The notes below the pieces were generated by a model that was given only the letters and a program-made list of their open reading frames with translations, searched no databases and had not been told where the DNA came from. DNA of 25,316 nucleotides, from contig JAEWCE010000126.1 of assembly GCA_023390785.1 (NCBI GenBank), positions 1 to 25,316 of the forward strand. The letters run 5' to 3'. Origin of the DNA: Pseudomonadota bacterium. Lineage in GTDB: Bacteria; Pseudomonadota; Alphaproteobacteria; Rhizobiales; Devosiaceae. How positions within the stretch are numbered: position 1 is the stretch's first letter; the number at the start of each line of letters is the position of its first letter. Shown here one piece after another: positions 6,875-16,900 of this stretch. Made by a program: the position numbers and the translations under genes.

Positions 6875-7990
6875 TCACGATGGCGGCCGGTTGATCGGAA
6901 TCGGGCCGTCCGGGCCGGGCACCGTCCACGTCGCGGCGCCTGCGGCGAGCACGGTTTTTTGGACGAAGCCGAGCTTGGCGACGACCTTCGGGGTGAGCAC
7001 GAACGGGTAGGCGTCGTGCTGGCCGACGGCCCTGTTGAGGTTGTTGATAAGTGAGCTCAGCGGCACCCAGTGGGTGATCAATTCTTCCATCGTGGCCAGC
7101 CGGTACGGTTCGAAGTCGATGCGGGTGCTTAACTCGCCGGTGGCGTCCACCTTGGGTTCGAGGCTGACGCCAAAGGCGGCAGCCATCTCGGTGGTATCGA
7201 CGATGTGCAGGTAGTGTGCCCAGGTCTCCGCCCAGTCCTCCCACGGGTGCGATGTGGCGTAGGCCGAAATGAAGTTCCGCTGCCAGTCCACGGGGGCGCC
7301 GTTATCGTAGTGGCGCTGCAGGGCCTTGCCGTAATCGGTCCGCTCGTCGCCGAACAGGGCGCGAAACTCGTCGAGCGCCGGGGTGTTGTCGATCAGCAGG
7401 TCCCAGTAATAATGGCCGATCTCATGCCGGAAATGCCCGAGCAGCGTGCGGTATGGCTCATTCATCTGCAGGCGGCGGCGTTCACGTTCGGCGTCGTCGG
7501 CCTCTCGCAGTGCCAGCGTGACAATGCCGCTGTCGTGGCCAGTCAGGACCGGCTGGGGCGCGGCGGCTTCGGCTAGGAATTCGAAGCGTAGGCCGTGGAC
7601 CGGATCCTCGTTTCGCGTCGCGAGCGGCAGGTTGAGGCGCAATAGCGAATAGAACAGACGCTTCTTGGCGCGTTCGATGGTGCGCCAGTTCGCGAGGTTC
7701 CCGGCGCTGTCCATCGAGGGGATGACACCGTTGTGCCGGCAGGCCAGGCAGTAGGGATCGGCCCCGGGCTGGTATTCGACGAGCCAGTTGCAGGCGCCGA
7801 AGCGGGCGTTCGCGCAGTAGACGAAGCGGCTATCGGGCAAGGCCGGCGCATGGAAATAGCCGCCCTCGTCTTCCAGCGAAACCAGCATGTTGGTGCCGGG
7901 CCAATAGCCCAGAGCATGGCCGCAGTTCTCGCAGACCGTGTTCTCGAAATAGAGGACATTGGCGCAATGGTCGCAGCGGAAAAGCTTCAT
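6875..7990 (-). CDS. putative zinc metallopeptidase with N-terminal zinc ribbons (COG4307-like)
   Basis: A 371-aa cytoplasmic-type protein with no signal peptide or TM segment. Two Cys4 clusters open the protein: C6-x2-C9...C20-x2-C23, and C59...C67...C81-x2-C84. An HEIGHYYW motif at residues 189-196 provides the zincin HExxH (H189, E190, H193). Downstream, HPWEDWAETWAHYLHI (248-263) holds acidic and His residues that could supply the third zinc ligand. This arrangement matches the putative zinc-binding metallopeptidase family (COG4307/DUF2248 group). Substrates are not known to me. It is divergent from the membrane-protein gene at 8105. Confidence 0.85.
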   Translation of the reverse strand: MKLFRCDHCANVLYFENTVCENCGHALGYWPGTNMLVSLEDEGGYFHAPALPDSRFVYCANARFGACNWLVEYQPGADPYCLACRHNGVIPSMDSAGNLANWRTIERAKKRLFYSLLRLNLPLATRNEDPVHGLRFEFLAEAAAPQPVLTGHDSGIVTLALREADDAERERRRLQMNEPYRTLLGHFRHEIGHYYWDLLIDNTPALDEFRALFGDERTDYGKALQRHYDNGAPVDWQRNFISAYATSHPWEDWAETWAHYLHIVDTTEMAAAFGVSLEPKVDATGELSTRIDFEPYRLATMEELITHWVPLSSLINNLNRAVGQHDAYPFVLTPKVVAKLGFVQKTVLAAGAATWTVPGPDGPIPINRPPS

Positions 7991-8104
7991 TTGGGGTGCT
8001 CGGTTAGTGGCGGAAAACGCTCGGCACCGCGGTTTTCGTTCCCGCTGTTTGGCGCTTCTTTAGGGAAGTCGGTGCCAGGATATTGCCTGCACTGGAGGCT
8101 GGCC

Positions 8105-9163
8105 ATGCCATTGACGCGTTTTCACGACCTGCGGCCCGGGCTGGCGAAAACGGTTCTGGTGGTCTTCGCCGGCATCGCGCTGCTGCTTGCGCTGCAGGCC
8201 CTGACGATCGTCGAGCCGGCGCAGGATGCCAGCCGTAAGGGCGACCTGTTCATGTACGGCCAGGTGGTCGGCCGGCTGCAGGCTGGCGAGTCCTACTATC
8301 AGGCGCTCCATACCGAACTGGTCAATGGCGGCTACGGCCTCCAGTCGGTATTCAACTGGCGGCCGCCCTTCTTCCTGTCGGCGCTGTCGCTGTCGCCGTC
8401 ACCGCTGCTGTCGCAGGGTGTGCTGGTGGTGCTCGCCCTGCTGGGGCTGGTGCTGGGACGGCGGCTGGTGTCGGACGTGCCCAGCCTTTGGCTCAAGGTC
8501 GGCCTCAGCGCGATGTTCGTATTCAGCCTGCTCTCGGCGGTGGCGCCCCAGGCGGAACTCATGTGCGAGCTCTATGCCGGAGCGCTGATCCTGATCTCGG
8601 TCTCGGCCTATGGGCAGAACCTACCCTGGTCAGGCTTTGCCGCGGCGGTTCTGGCGCTGTTCGTGCGGGAACTGTCGATCGTCTACGCTCTGGTCTGCGT
8701 CGGCCTTGCCGTGCGCGACCGGCGGTGGCGCGAGGTCGCGGCCTGGGCGGGAACGCTGGCCTTGTTCCTGCTCTACTACGGCTGGCACGCCCACATGGCG
8801 ATGTCGATGGTCGGCCCGGGGGACGCCGCCTACCGCGACGGGTGGCTGCAGTTCCAGGGGGCGGCGTTCGACATTGCGACGGCGCATTTCAATGGCCTGC
8901 TGATGCTCTTGCCGTTCTGGGTCAGCGCGCTGCTGCTGGTGCTGGCGGTGCTGGGCCTGCTGGCCTGGCCGGCGGCGGCGTCCGAGCGCGTGCTGTTCGC
9001 CGTGCTCGCCTACCTCGCCGTCTTTGCCATCGGCGGCAAGCCGTTCAACAGCTATTGGGGCGCCCTCTACACGCCGCTGCTCTGTTTCGGCGTGGTATGG
9101 GCGGTGCCGGCGCTGCGCGACCTGCTGCGGGCGGCGTCGCGCCGTCCGGTGCTGCAAGGCTAG
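8105..9163 (+). CDS. polytopic inner-membrane protein, GT-C glycosyltransferase-like
   Basis: A 352-aa protein with roughly eight to ten hydrophobic segments. The first TM is at about residues 14-36, followed by a polar loop with GDLFMYGQVVGRLQAGESYY and NWRPPFF. An acidic residue in the first periplasmic loop and short alternating helices recall DUF2029/GT-C mannosyltransferase-like proteins, but I see no decisive motif. Function unproven. GGAGG six bases before the ATG at 8105 fixes the start. Its stop codon overlaps the flhA stop on the opposite strand (shared CTAG at 9160-9163). Confidence 0.75.
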   Translation: MPLTRFHDLRPGLAKTVLVVFAGIALLLALQALTIVEPAQDASRKGDLFMYGQVVGRLQAGESYYQALHTELVNGGYGLQSVFNWRPPFFLSALSLSPSPLLSQGVLVVLALLGLVLGRRLVSDVPSLWLKVGLSAMFVFSLLSAVAPQAELMCELYAGALILISVSAYGQNLPWSGFAAAVLALFVRELSIVYALVCVGLAVRDRRWREVAAWAGTLALFLLYYGWHAHMAMSMVGPGDAAYRDGWLQFQGAAFDIATAHFNGLLMLLPFWVSALLLVLAVLGLLAWPAAASERVLFAVLAYLAVFAIGGKPFNSYWGALYTPLLCFGVVWAVPALRDLLRAASRRPVLQG

Positions 9164-11286
9164 ACGGCGCCGATCGTCCGCAGCCGGATGCGGGGATGCA
9201 CCTCGTTCTGGCTCATCACCACCGTCTGGGGACGGAAGCGTTCGATGATCGCGCGTACGTGCGGGCGGACCGAAGGCGAAGTGATCAGCACCGGCAGCTC
9301 GCCCATCTGCGCAGCGTTCTCATAGCCCTGCTGGATGTTGAGGATGAACTGCTGCAACCGTGACGGCGCCATGGCGAGGTGACGGTCGGCCCCGTCGCCG
9401 ACCATCGCCTCGGCGAATTCGCGTTCCCATTGCGGCGACAGAGTCAGCAGCGGCAGGTTGCCGTCGGGCCCGAGATTGGCGGCGCAGATCTGGCGGGCGA
9501 GGCGCGAGCGGACATGTTCGGCGATCATCTGGGTGGTGCGGTTGCCGCCGGCGATCTCGGCAATGCCCTCGAGGATGGTGGGAAGGTCGCGGATCGAGAT
9601 GCGCTCGCTGAGCAGGTGCTGCAGCACGCGCTGGATACCGGAGACAGAGATCTGGCTCGGGATGATGTCCTCGAGCAGCTTCTGTTGTTCCTTGGTCATG
9701 CCATTGAGCAGGGTCTGCACGTTGGCGTAGCTCAGCAGGTCCGCGACATTGGCCTTCAGCACCTCGGTCAGGTGCGTCGAGATCACCGTGGAGGGATCGA
9801 TGATGGAATAGCCCTTGAGCTCGGCCTCGTCGCGCAGCGCCGGTTCGATCCAGGTGGCGGGCAGGCCGAAGGTCGGCTCTGTGGTGTGGTAGCCGGGCAG
9901 GGTAATCTCCTTGCCCATGGGGTCCATCACCATCAATTGGTTGGCGTAGATGCGACCCTTGCCGGCCTCGACCTCCTTGATCTTCACCACGTAGTCATTC
10001 GGCTCGAGCTGCATGTTGTCGAGGATGCGCACCGGCGGCATGACGAAGCCGAGCTCGGTGGCGAGTTGCCGCCGCAACGCCTTGATCTGCTCGGTGAGGC
10101 GGTCGGAGCCCGTCTCGTCCTCTTTCACCAGGCTCAGCAAACCATAGCCGAGCTCGAGCTTGAGCTCGTCGATCTTAAGGCTGTCGGCGATGGGCACCTC
10201 GTCGGTCGGCTTGGCTCCAGTCTTGGCCGTCATCGACTCGGCGGCAGCCAAGGCGGCTGCAGCGGCCTTCTTGCCGGTGGAGCGGAAGGCGAGGTAGCCG
10301 ATGCCGCCGGCAAGCGCCAGGAACGGCAGGATCGGCATGCCCGGCAGGAAGGCCATGACGCCGATTACCGCCGACGACATGCCCAATGCCTTGGGATAGC
10401 CGGTGAACTGAGCCACCAGCGCCTTGTCGGCCGAGCCGAGCACGCCGGCCTTGGATACCAGCAGGCCGGCGGCCGTCGAGACGATCAGCGACGGGATCTG
10501 GCTGACGAGCCCGTCGCCCACGGTCAGGAGCGTGTAGTTGTTGCCCGCCTCCTGGAAGCTCAGGCCCTGCTGCAACACGCCGATCACCATGCCGGCAATG
10601 ATGTTGATGAAGGTGATCAGCAGACCGGCGATGGCGTCGCCGCGGACGAATTTGCTGGCGCCGTCCATATTGCCGAAGAAGGCGCTTTCGGCCTCGAGCG
10701 TCTTGCGGCGCTCCCGCGCGGTCGCCTCGTCGATGAGGCCGGCACTCAGATCGGCGTCGATCGCCATCTGCTTGCCGGGCATGGCGTCGAGGTTGAAGCG
10801 CGCCGCCACCTCGGCGATGCGTCCCGACCCTTTGGTGATGACGATGAAGTTGACGATGATCAGGATCGTGAACACCACGACGCCAATCACGAAATTGCCA
10901 CGCATCACGAAGCTGCCGAAGGCCTCGATGACGTGGCCGGCGGCGTCCGGACCGTTGTGACCGTTGGCGAGGATCAGGCGGGTGGTCGCGAGGTTGAGCG
11001 CCAGCCGCATCATGGCAGCAATCAGCAGTACGGTCGGAAACGACGAGAATTCGAGTGGCGTCTGGATGAACAGGGCCGTCATCATGATCAGGACCGAAAA
11101 GACGATCGAGATGGCCAGCAGAATATCGAGCAGGAACGGCGGCAGCGGCAGGATCAGCACGACGATGATCGCCATGACCCCGATGGCGAGCCCGATATCA
11201 GTCGAGCGGAACAGCCTGTTGAGGTCGCCGAGCGAGGGCAGGCGGAAGCCGGCCCGGGAGGCGGGGGCGTTGGTCACGTCAGCCAT
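9160..11286 (-). CDS. flhA: FlhA, flagellar export gate protein
   Basis: The large export-gate subunit of the flagellar type III apparatus, 708 aa, in the inner membrane. The N-terminal half has about eight TM segments. The FHIPEP-family signature lies between TMs as RFNLDAMPGKQMAIDADLSAGL, and ATTRLILANGHNG is also typical. The C-terminal cytoplasmic domain, which docks chaperone-substrate complexes, begins after the linker near residue 345-370. It is the last gene of the fliF operon, starting 15 bp after flbD. The other gate genes (fliP, fliQ, fliR, flhB) are not in the window. No intrinsic terminator is possible before the convergent gene because the stops overlap. Confidence 0.97.
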   Translation of the reverse strand: MADVTNAPASRAGFRLPSLGDLNRLFRSTDIGLAIGVMAIIVVLILPLPPFLLDILLAISIVFSVLIMMTALFIQTPLEFSSFPTVLLIAAMMRLALNLATTRLILANGHNGPDAAGHVIEAFGSFVMRGNFVIGVVVFTILIIVNFIVITKGSGRIAEVAARFNLDAMPGKQMAIDADLSAGLIDEATARERRKTLEAESAFFGNMDGASKFVRGDAIAGLLITFINIIAGMVIGVLQQGLSFQEAGNNYTLLTVGDGLVSQIPSLIVSTAAGLLVSKAGVLGSADKALVAQFTGYPKALGMSSAVIGVMAFLPGMPILPFLALAGGIGYLAFRSTGKKAAAAALAAAESMTAKTGAKPTDEVPIADSLKIDELKLELGYGLLSLVKEDETGSDRLTEQIKALRRQLATELGFVMPPVRILDNMQLEPNDYVVKIKEVEAGKGRIYANQLMVMDPMGKEITLPGYHTTEPTFGLPATWIEPALRDEAELKGYSIIDPSTVISTHLTEVLKANVADLLSYANVQTLLNGMTKEQQKLLEDIIPSQISVSGIQRVLQHLLSERISIRDLPTILEGIAEIAGGNRTTQMIAEHVRSRLARQICAANLGPDGNLPLLTLSPQWEREFAEAMVGDGADRHLAMAPSRLQQFILNIQQGYENAAQMGELPVLITSPSVRPHVRAIIERFRPQTVVMSQNEVHPRIRLRTIGAV

Positions 11287-11301
11287 GGGCGTTCTGCAAG
11301 G

Positions 11302-12669
<1,368 letters not shown>

Positions 12670-12678
12670 GCTGCGCTC

Positions 12679-13002
12679 CTAGGCTGCCTTGACGATTTCG
12701 GTCATGGTGACGCCGAGGCGGTTCTCGACGAGCACGATTTCACCACGGGCGACGAGGCGATCGTTGATGTAGATTTCCACGGCCTCGCCGACCTGGCGGT
12801 CCAGTTCGACGACGGTGCCCACATCCATCTTCAGCAAGCTTGCCACCGGGATTTTCGCGCGACCGAGAACCACCGAGACGCGGACAGGCACGTCGAACAC
12901 GGCCTCGAGGTCGCCCGCGGCGCGTTCGACAACTTGCGAGGGGCCGCCGCGATCAGGCGGCAGCATTTCTTCGAGGCCGAGATCACCGGGTTCGTTGCTC
13001 AT
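12679..13002 (-). CDS. fliN: FliN, flagellar C-ring switch protein
   Basis: A 107-aa protein that is almost entirely the SpoA/CheC-type C-terminal domain (VFDVPVRVSVVLGRAKIPV, then VVELDRQVGEAVEIYINDRLVARGEIVLVENRLGV). With FliM and FliG it forms the rotor C ring and docks FliH for export. A short acidic N-terminus (residues 1-25) precedes the domain, as usual for FliN. Its ATG overlaps the fliH stop by 4 nt (12999-13002), so translation is coupled. FliM is not encoded here. Confidence 0.94.
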   Translation of the reverse strand: MSNEPGDLGLEEMLPPDRGGPSQVVERAAGDLEAVFDVPVRVSVVLGRAKIPVASLLKMDVGTVVELDRQVGEAVEIYINDRLVARGEIVLVENRLGVTMTEIVKAA

Positions 13003-13649
13003 TGCTCGGGTCCTTCGACGGGGGCTTGGGAATTGCCACCTTGGGCGGCGATGTAGGAGGCGACGCGCCGATCGATCTCGGCTTCGAGTAGGGCGCGGTC
13101 ACGGGCAATGCCGCCATCCACCCATTCGAGGCGCGCATCACCGATGGCCTGGTCCGGATCGCCGAGCACGACCAGTCGGCCGGTGAAACCAGAGGTGGCG
13201 ATGCGGGAGGTGGCGACCTCGCGTACCGCCTCAGCCAGTTCGGGGGCGCAGCGGATGACAAGGTGCGGGACTGCGTCGAGGGTGACAAGGCACTCGGCAA
13301 TCAGCGTTTCGATTTCGGCGACCGGTTGCGCGGCAACGAGGCTCGAGGCGAGCTTCTTGCCGATGACGGCGGCAAGATCGGCAGCCTCGGCGAGAGTGCG
13401 CCGGCGATGATCGTCGAGGCTGGCGTTCAGCGATGCCGTGTGGTCGGCGAGGTTCTCGGCGGCAGCAGCGAGACGCTCGGCAGCCTTCACCACGGCGTTG
13501 CGCTCGCCTTCAGCCAGGCCGTCGCGATAGCCTTCGGCGCGGGCATTGGTGACGATGGCGGCGAGGGCGCTTTCCGTCAGTACTGAATTGCGCTCCTGTC
13601 GATGGCCGAGGTCGAGGTCGAAGCGGAACTTTGCGGGCGCGGCTGTCAT
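12999..13649 (-). CDS. fliH: FliH/FlbE, flagellar export regulator
   Basis: A 216-aa protein in the slot occupied by flbE/fliH between fliG and fliN in Caulobacter. It has an Ala/Glu-rich helical N-terminal half (AIVTNARAEGYRDGLAEGE, AAERLAAAAENLADH) and a C-terminal FliH/V-ATPase-E-like domain (LVIRCAPELAEAVREVA, LGDPDQAIGDARLEWVDGGIARD). FliH holds FliI and tethers it to the C ring through FliN. Conservation in the family is low, so position and helical architecture carry much of the call. It overlaps fliG and fliN by 4 nt each. Confidence 0.88.
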   Translation of the reverse strand: MTAAPAKFRFDLDLGHRQERNSVLTESALAAIVTNARAEGYRDGLAEGERNAVVKAAERLAAAAENLADHTASLNASLDDHRRRTLAEAADLAAVIGKKLASSLVAAQPVAEIETLIAECLVTLDAVPHLVIRCAPELAEAVREVATSRIATSGFTGRLVVLGDPDQAIGDARLEWVDGGIARDRALLEAEIDRRVASYIAAQGGNSQAPVEGPEQ

Positions 13650-14728
13650 CCGATCATTTCCTCATCGGCCTTGCCTTTGTTGAGGACGATCTCGCCGCGC
13701 GCCGCCATGTCCTTGGCGAAAGAGACCAACCGGCTCTGCGCCTCGTCGACATCCTTCAGCCGCACGGGCCCCATGGCCTCCATGTCATCGCGGAGCAACT
13801 TGCCCGAGCGGGTCGACATGTTGGCGAAGAAGAATTCCTTGACCGCGTCGTTGGCGCCCTTGAGCGCCAGCGCCAGTTCCTTCTTGTCCACCTTCGCGAT
13901 CAGCGCCTGGATGGCGGACGGATCGAGCCGCGACAGATCCTCGAAGGTGAACATCAGGGCCTTGATGCGCTCGGCGCCGTCTCGGTCGCTTTCCTCGAGA
14001 TTGGTGATGAAGCGCGCTTCGGTCTGCCGGTCGAAGGCGTTGAAGATCTCCGCCATCTGCTCATGGCTGTCGCGGCGCTTGGAATGCGACAGGGTCGACA
14101 TAAACTCGGTGCGCAGGGTGGATTCGATTTTTTCGAGGATTTCCTTCTGCACCGGATCGAGGCTCAGCATGCGCTTGACGACGTCCATGGCCAGTTCCTC
14201 GGGCAGCACCGCCAGCACTTTGCTCGCGTGCTCAGTCGAGATCTTGGACAGGACAACGGCGATGGTCTGGGGATATTCGTTCTTCAGGTAGGAGGCGAGC
14301 ACGTCCTCCTGCACGTTGGAGAGCTTCTCCCACATGTTGCGGCCGGCTGGTCCGCGGATTTCCTCCATGATCGCATCGACACGGTCCTGCGGCAGGAACG
14401 ACAGCAGCAGGCGCTGCGTGGTGTCGGAATTGCCAGCGACAGTCCCATTAGCCGAGATGTGGGTGACGAACTCGGCAAACAGCGAGTCGAGCATTTCCTG
14501 GGTGATCGGCCCCATGCGCACCATGGTGCGCGACAGCGCCTTGATCTCCATCTCGTCGAGCTCTTCGAGGATCGGCTTGCCGAAATCGGGACCGAGTGAG
14601 AGCAGCAGCACCGCGGCCTTTTCGTCACCCGTCAGGTCGCGCTGCTGGGCGTCGCCGCCAATCACCAGTTGGCGGCGCATCCCCTGGTCGATGCTTGGAG
14701 CGGTGGTGGCGACGTTGGTTCCGGCCAT
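13646..14728 (-). CDS. fliG: FliG, flagellar motor switch protein
   Basis: A 360-aa rotor protein linking the FliF MS ring to the C ring and contacting the stator for torque. After a polar N-terminal extension of about 30 residues, the FliF-binding domain starts at LTGDEKAAVLLLSLGPDFGKPILEEL. The middle domain contains NEYPQTIAVVLSKI (an EHPQTIA equivalent). The C-terminal domain has FEDLSRLDPSAIQALIAKVDKKELALALKGA and FFFANMSTRSGKLLRDDMEAMGPV, the charged torque helix. The extension makes it slightly longer than the enteric protein. It starts 8 bp after the fliF stop. Confidence 0.97.
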   Translation of the reverse strand: MAGTNVATTAPSIDQGMRRQLVIGGDAQQRDLTGDEKAAVLLLSLGPDFGKPILEELDEMEIKALSRTMVRMGPITQEMLDSLFAEFVTHISANGTVAGNSDTTQRLLLSFLPQDRVDAIMEEIRGPAGRNMWEKLSNVQEDVLASYLKNEYPQTIAVVLSKISTEHASKVLAVLPEELAMDVVKRMLSLDPVQKEILEKIESTLRTEFMSTLSHSKRRDSHEQMAEIFNAFDRQTEARFITNLEESDRDGAERIKALMFTFEDLSRLDPSAIQALIAKVDKKELALALKGANDAVKEFFFANMSTRSGKLLRDDMEAMGPVRLKDVDEAQSRLVSFAKDMAARGEIVLNKGKADEEMIG

Positions 14729-14736
14729 GGATCAGC

Positions 14737-16401
14737 TCACACTGCGCTCGACAGCCAATCGCGAACGATCAGCGCGGCCTGCTTGGGATTCTCCTGGACG
14801 AGGCTCCCGACGGTCTTGAGCGTCTGGGCCTGCGCCGCGCCCTGGGTCTTGGCGTCCTTCATCCAGCCGGGGATCATCGGCGGACCACCCCCTTCGTCGG
14901 GGATCATTTCGCTCACCGGCACCATCGTTGCCGGTGCGCCAGGAACGGCCGGAGCGGGCACGCCGACCTCTGCGCTCACCGGCAGAGCCAGGGGCTGCGT
15001 CTCGGGCGACAGCACGCGCTTCAGCAGCGGGCGCATCACGAAGAAGACCAGCGCCAGGGCGATGATCAAGGTCACCAGCATCTCGGCGCCATTGATCAGG
15101 TCGTCGCGCGTGAAGTCGAAGAGGCCCGGACCGGGGGTGCCCTGCACAGTCGGCGTCGGGCCCTGCGCAAATTGCAGGTTGGCGACGGTGATCTGGTCAC
15201 CGCGCTTGTCGTCGAAGCCGACTGCCGACTGCACCAGCGACTTGATCTGGTCGAGCATGGCCTGGTCGCGCGGCGTATATTTCGAATTGCCCTGCGCATC
15301 GGTGGTGTAGGTGCCGTCCACCAGGACCGCGACCGAGAGGCGCTTGATGGCGCCAGGATCGGTCATCTCGGTCTGGCTGACGTTGGAAATCTCGTAGTTG
15401 GTGGTTTCCTTGTCGGTCGAGCCCTGCTCGCTGGTGCCGGCGACCGCACTGGAGGCGGTGTTGTTCGCACCCGGCAGCTGCGTCGAGGCGCTCACCTGGC
15501 CGTTGTTGTTGCTGTTGTCGCTCGAATTGTTGGCGACACTCTCGGTCTGGGTCGAGCGCACGACCTGGCCGTTGGGATCGAAGGTCTGGGCGGTCTTGGT
15601 GACGCGCGTCATATCGAGGTCGGCGCTGACTTGCACGCGGGCGCGACCGTCGCCCACGATGTTGGCGAGGAGGGCCTCAATGCTGGTCCGGAGCCGATTC
15701 TCGACGCCGGTCTTGCGCTCGTCGGCTTCACCGGCGAGCACGGTGGCGTCGCTGCCGTCGCCGGCGCCCGCCGCAAGCAGATTGCCGGTATCGTCGGCGA
15801 TGGTGACGCGGTTGGGCGTCAGGCCCTCGACCGCCGAGGCGACGAGGTGCTGGATGGCGCGGATTTCCTCGTTGGACAACTGGCCACGAACGGAGACGAC
15901 GATCGAGGCAGTCGGGTCCTTCTTGTCGCGTGAAAACAGGGCGCGTTCGGGCAGCACAAGGTGTACGCGGGTCGATTTGATGCGTGCCAGCGACGAGATG
16001 GTGCGTGCGAGCTCACCCTCGAGGGCGCGCACATTGTTGATGTTCTGGACGAAGCTGGTGGCGCCCAGCGTGTTCTGCTGGTCGAAAATTTCATAGCCAA
16101 CCTGGCCCTTGGTGGGCAGCCCGTTCTCGGCCAGCTGCATGCGGATGCTGGTGATCTGGTCGCGGGGAACCAGGATGGTGTCGCCATCCCCCCGGATCTC
16201 GTTGGGGATGTTCTGCTTCTGCAGCTCGTCGACGATGGCCGAGGAATCCTCGAAGGACAGGCCCGTGTAGAGCGGGGCCATCTGCGGCGTCGACGCCCGC
16301 ATGATGAGGAAGGCGAAGAAGCCGAGCATCAGCACGGCCACGACGCCCATGGCCGCAATCCGCTGCAGACCCAGGCGGTTGAAGAGCTGTAATACGTCCA
16401 C
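14737..16401 (-). CDS. fliF: FliF, flagellar MS-ring protein
   Basis: Builds the MS ring in the inner membrane, the first flagellar structure to assemble. It is 554 aa, the usual size, with an N-terminal TM (about residues 16-34, MGVVAVLMLGFFAFLIM), periplasmic ring-building motifs (YTGLSFEDSSAIVDELQ, YEIFDQQNTLGATSFVQNINNVRALEGELARTI), a Ser/Asn-rich loop and a C-terminal TM (about 447-466, LVTLIIALALVFFVMRPLL). The cytoplasmic tail ends AALIVRDWLSSAV, the FliG-binding end. It starts at a GTG. It is the first gene of the six-gene operon fliF-G-H-N-flbD-flhA, with a CtrA-type box about 75 bp upstream. Confidence 0.97.
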   Translation of the reverse strand: MDVLQLFNRLGLQRIAAMGVVAVLMLGFFAFLIMRASTPQMAPLYTGLSFEDSSAIVDELQKQNIPNEIRGDGDTILVPRDQITSIRMQLAENGLPTKGQVGYEIFDQQNTLGATSFVQNINNVRALEGELARTISSLARIKSTRVHLVLPERALFSRDKKDPTASIVVSVRGQLSNEEIRAIQHLVASAVEGLTPNRVTIADDTGNLLAAGAGDGSDATVLAGEADERKTGVENRLRTSIEALLANIVGDGRARVQVSADLDMTRVTKTAQTFDPNGQVVRSTQTESVANNSSDNSNNNGQVSASTQLPGANNTASSAVAGTSEQGSTDKETTNYEISNVSQTEMTDPGAIKRLSVAVLVDGTYTTDAQGNSKYTPRDQAMLDQIKSLVQSAVGFDDKRGDQITVANLQFAQGPTPTVQGTPGPGLFDFTRDDLINGAEMLVTLIIALALVFFVMRPLLKRVLSPETQPLALPVSAEVGVPAPAVPGAPATMVPVSEMIPDEGGGPPMIPGWMKDAKTQGAAQAQTLKTVGSLVQENPKQAALIVRDWLSSAV

Positions 16402-16475
16402 TAGACCGACCCGCCGAATGCCCCCGGGCTCGGAACGGCTTGCCCGAGCCCATAGGCAAAAATTACCTAGCGGAT

Positions 16476-16492
16476 GGTAAAGAAGGTCTTAA
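16476..16492 (-). promoter_or_regulatory. CtrA box at the fliF promoter
   Basis: Minus strand TTAAGACCTTCTTTACC, i.e. TTAA-N7-TTTA, one mismatch from the CtrA consensus TTAA-N7-TTAA. It sits 75 bp before the fliF GTG, with TAATTTT about 11 bp further downstream as a possible -10. Caulobacter fliF is a known CtrA-activated class II promoter. Confidence 0.65.
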
Positions 16493-16524
16493 CGCCCGGT
16501 TGCGGCTTGCGACGGGCGGGCAGG

Positions 16525-16539
16525 TTTTGCCGGGCAAAA
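16525..16539. promoter_or_regulatory. TTTTGCC-g-GGCAAAA palindrome upstream of fliF
   Basis: A perfect 7-1-7 palindrome located 33 bp upstream of the CtrA box. Its TTGCC/GGCAA core is the same as in the palindrome CGGCAA-aac-TTGCCG upstream of the sigma-54 promoter of fliK, which makes it a candidate FlbD site. A GANTC site (16552-16556) lies 13 bp away. The assignment to FlbD is inference. Confidence 0.5.
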
Positions 16540-16565
16540 TAAAGGAAGTGTGAATCGAAACGAAT

Positions 16566-16588
16566 GCGCCCGGCACGAGGCCGGGCGC
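16566..16588 (-). terminator. probable sciP terminator
   Basis: GCGCCCGGC (16566-16574) pairs with GCCGGGCGC (16580-16588) around a 5-nt loop. On the minus strand it is followed by ATTCGTTTCGATT, a weak T-rich tail. It lies 24 bp past the sciP stop. Confidence 0.65.
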
Positions 16589-16611
16589 GCATGATTCGGA
16601 GATGCGGAGGC

Positions 16612-16890
16612 TCAGCCTTCGCGGTAATGCTGGATCCAGGTGGTGCGCAGGCCGGCAAGGCCGTGCTTGTCGATGGCCGCCTGCCAGTTGAGGAACTCGT
16701 CGACGCTCAACGTGTAGCGGGCGCAGGCCTCTTCGAGCGACAGCAGTCCACCGCGCACGGCGGCAACCACCTCGGCCTTGCGCCGAATCACCCAGCGGCG
16801 CGTGTTCTTGGGCGGGAGGTCCGCAATGGTCAACGGACTACCATCCGGACCAATGACGTACTTCACGCGGGGACGCATTTGGACGGTCAT
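16612..16890 (-). CDS. sciP: SciP, CtrA inhibitory protein (DUF1153)
   Basis: A 92-aa helix-turn-helix protein that in Caulobacter binds CtrA at promoters and blocks RNA polymerase recruitment, closing a negative loop on CtrA-activated genes. The diagnostic stretch RPRVKYVIGPDGSPLTIADLPP is followed by RRWVIRRKAEVVAAVRGGLLSLEEACARYTLSVDEFLNWQ and GLAGLRTT, matching the DUF1153 family end to end. I use the ATG at 16890. A GTG at 16899 would add three residues and is also possible. It sits between flgD and fliF on the same strand, with its own CtrA-box promoter and terminator. Confidence 0.94.
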   Translation of the reverse strand: MTVQMRPRVKYVIGPDGSPLTIADLPPKNTRRWVIRRKAEVVAAVRGGLLSLEEACARYTLSVDEFLNWQAAIDKHGLAGLRTTWIQHYREG

Positions 16891-16900
16891 TTTACTCACT

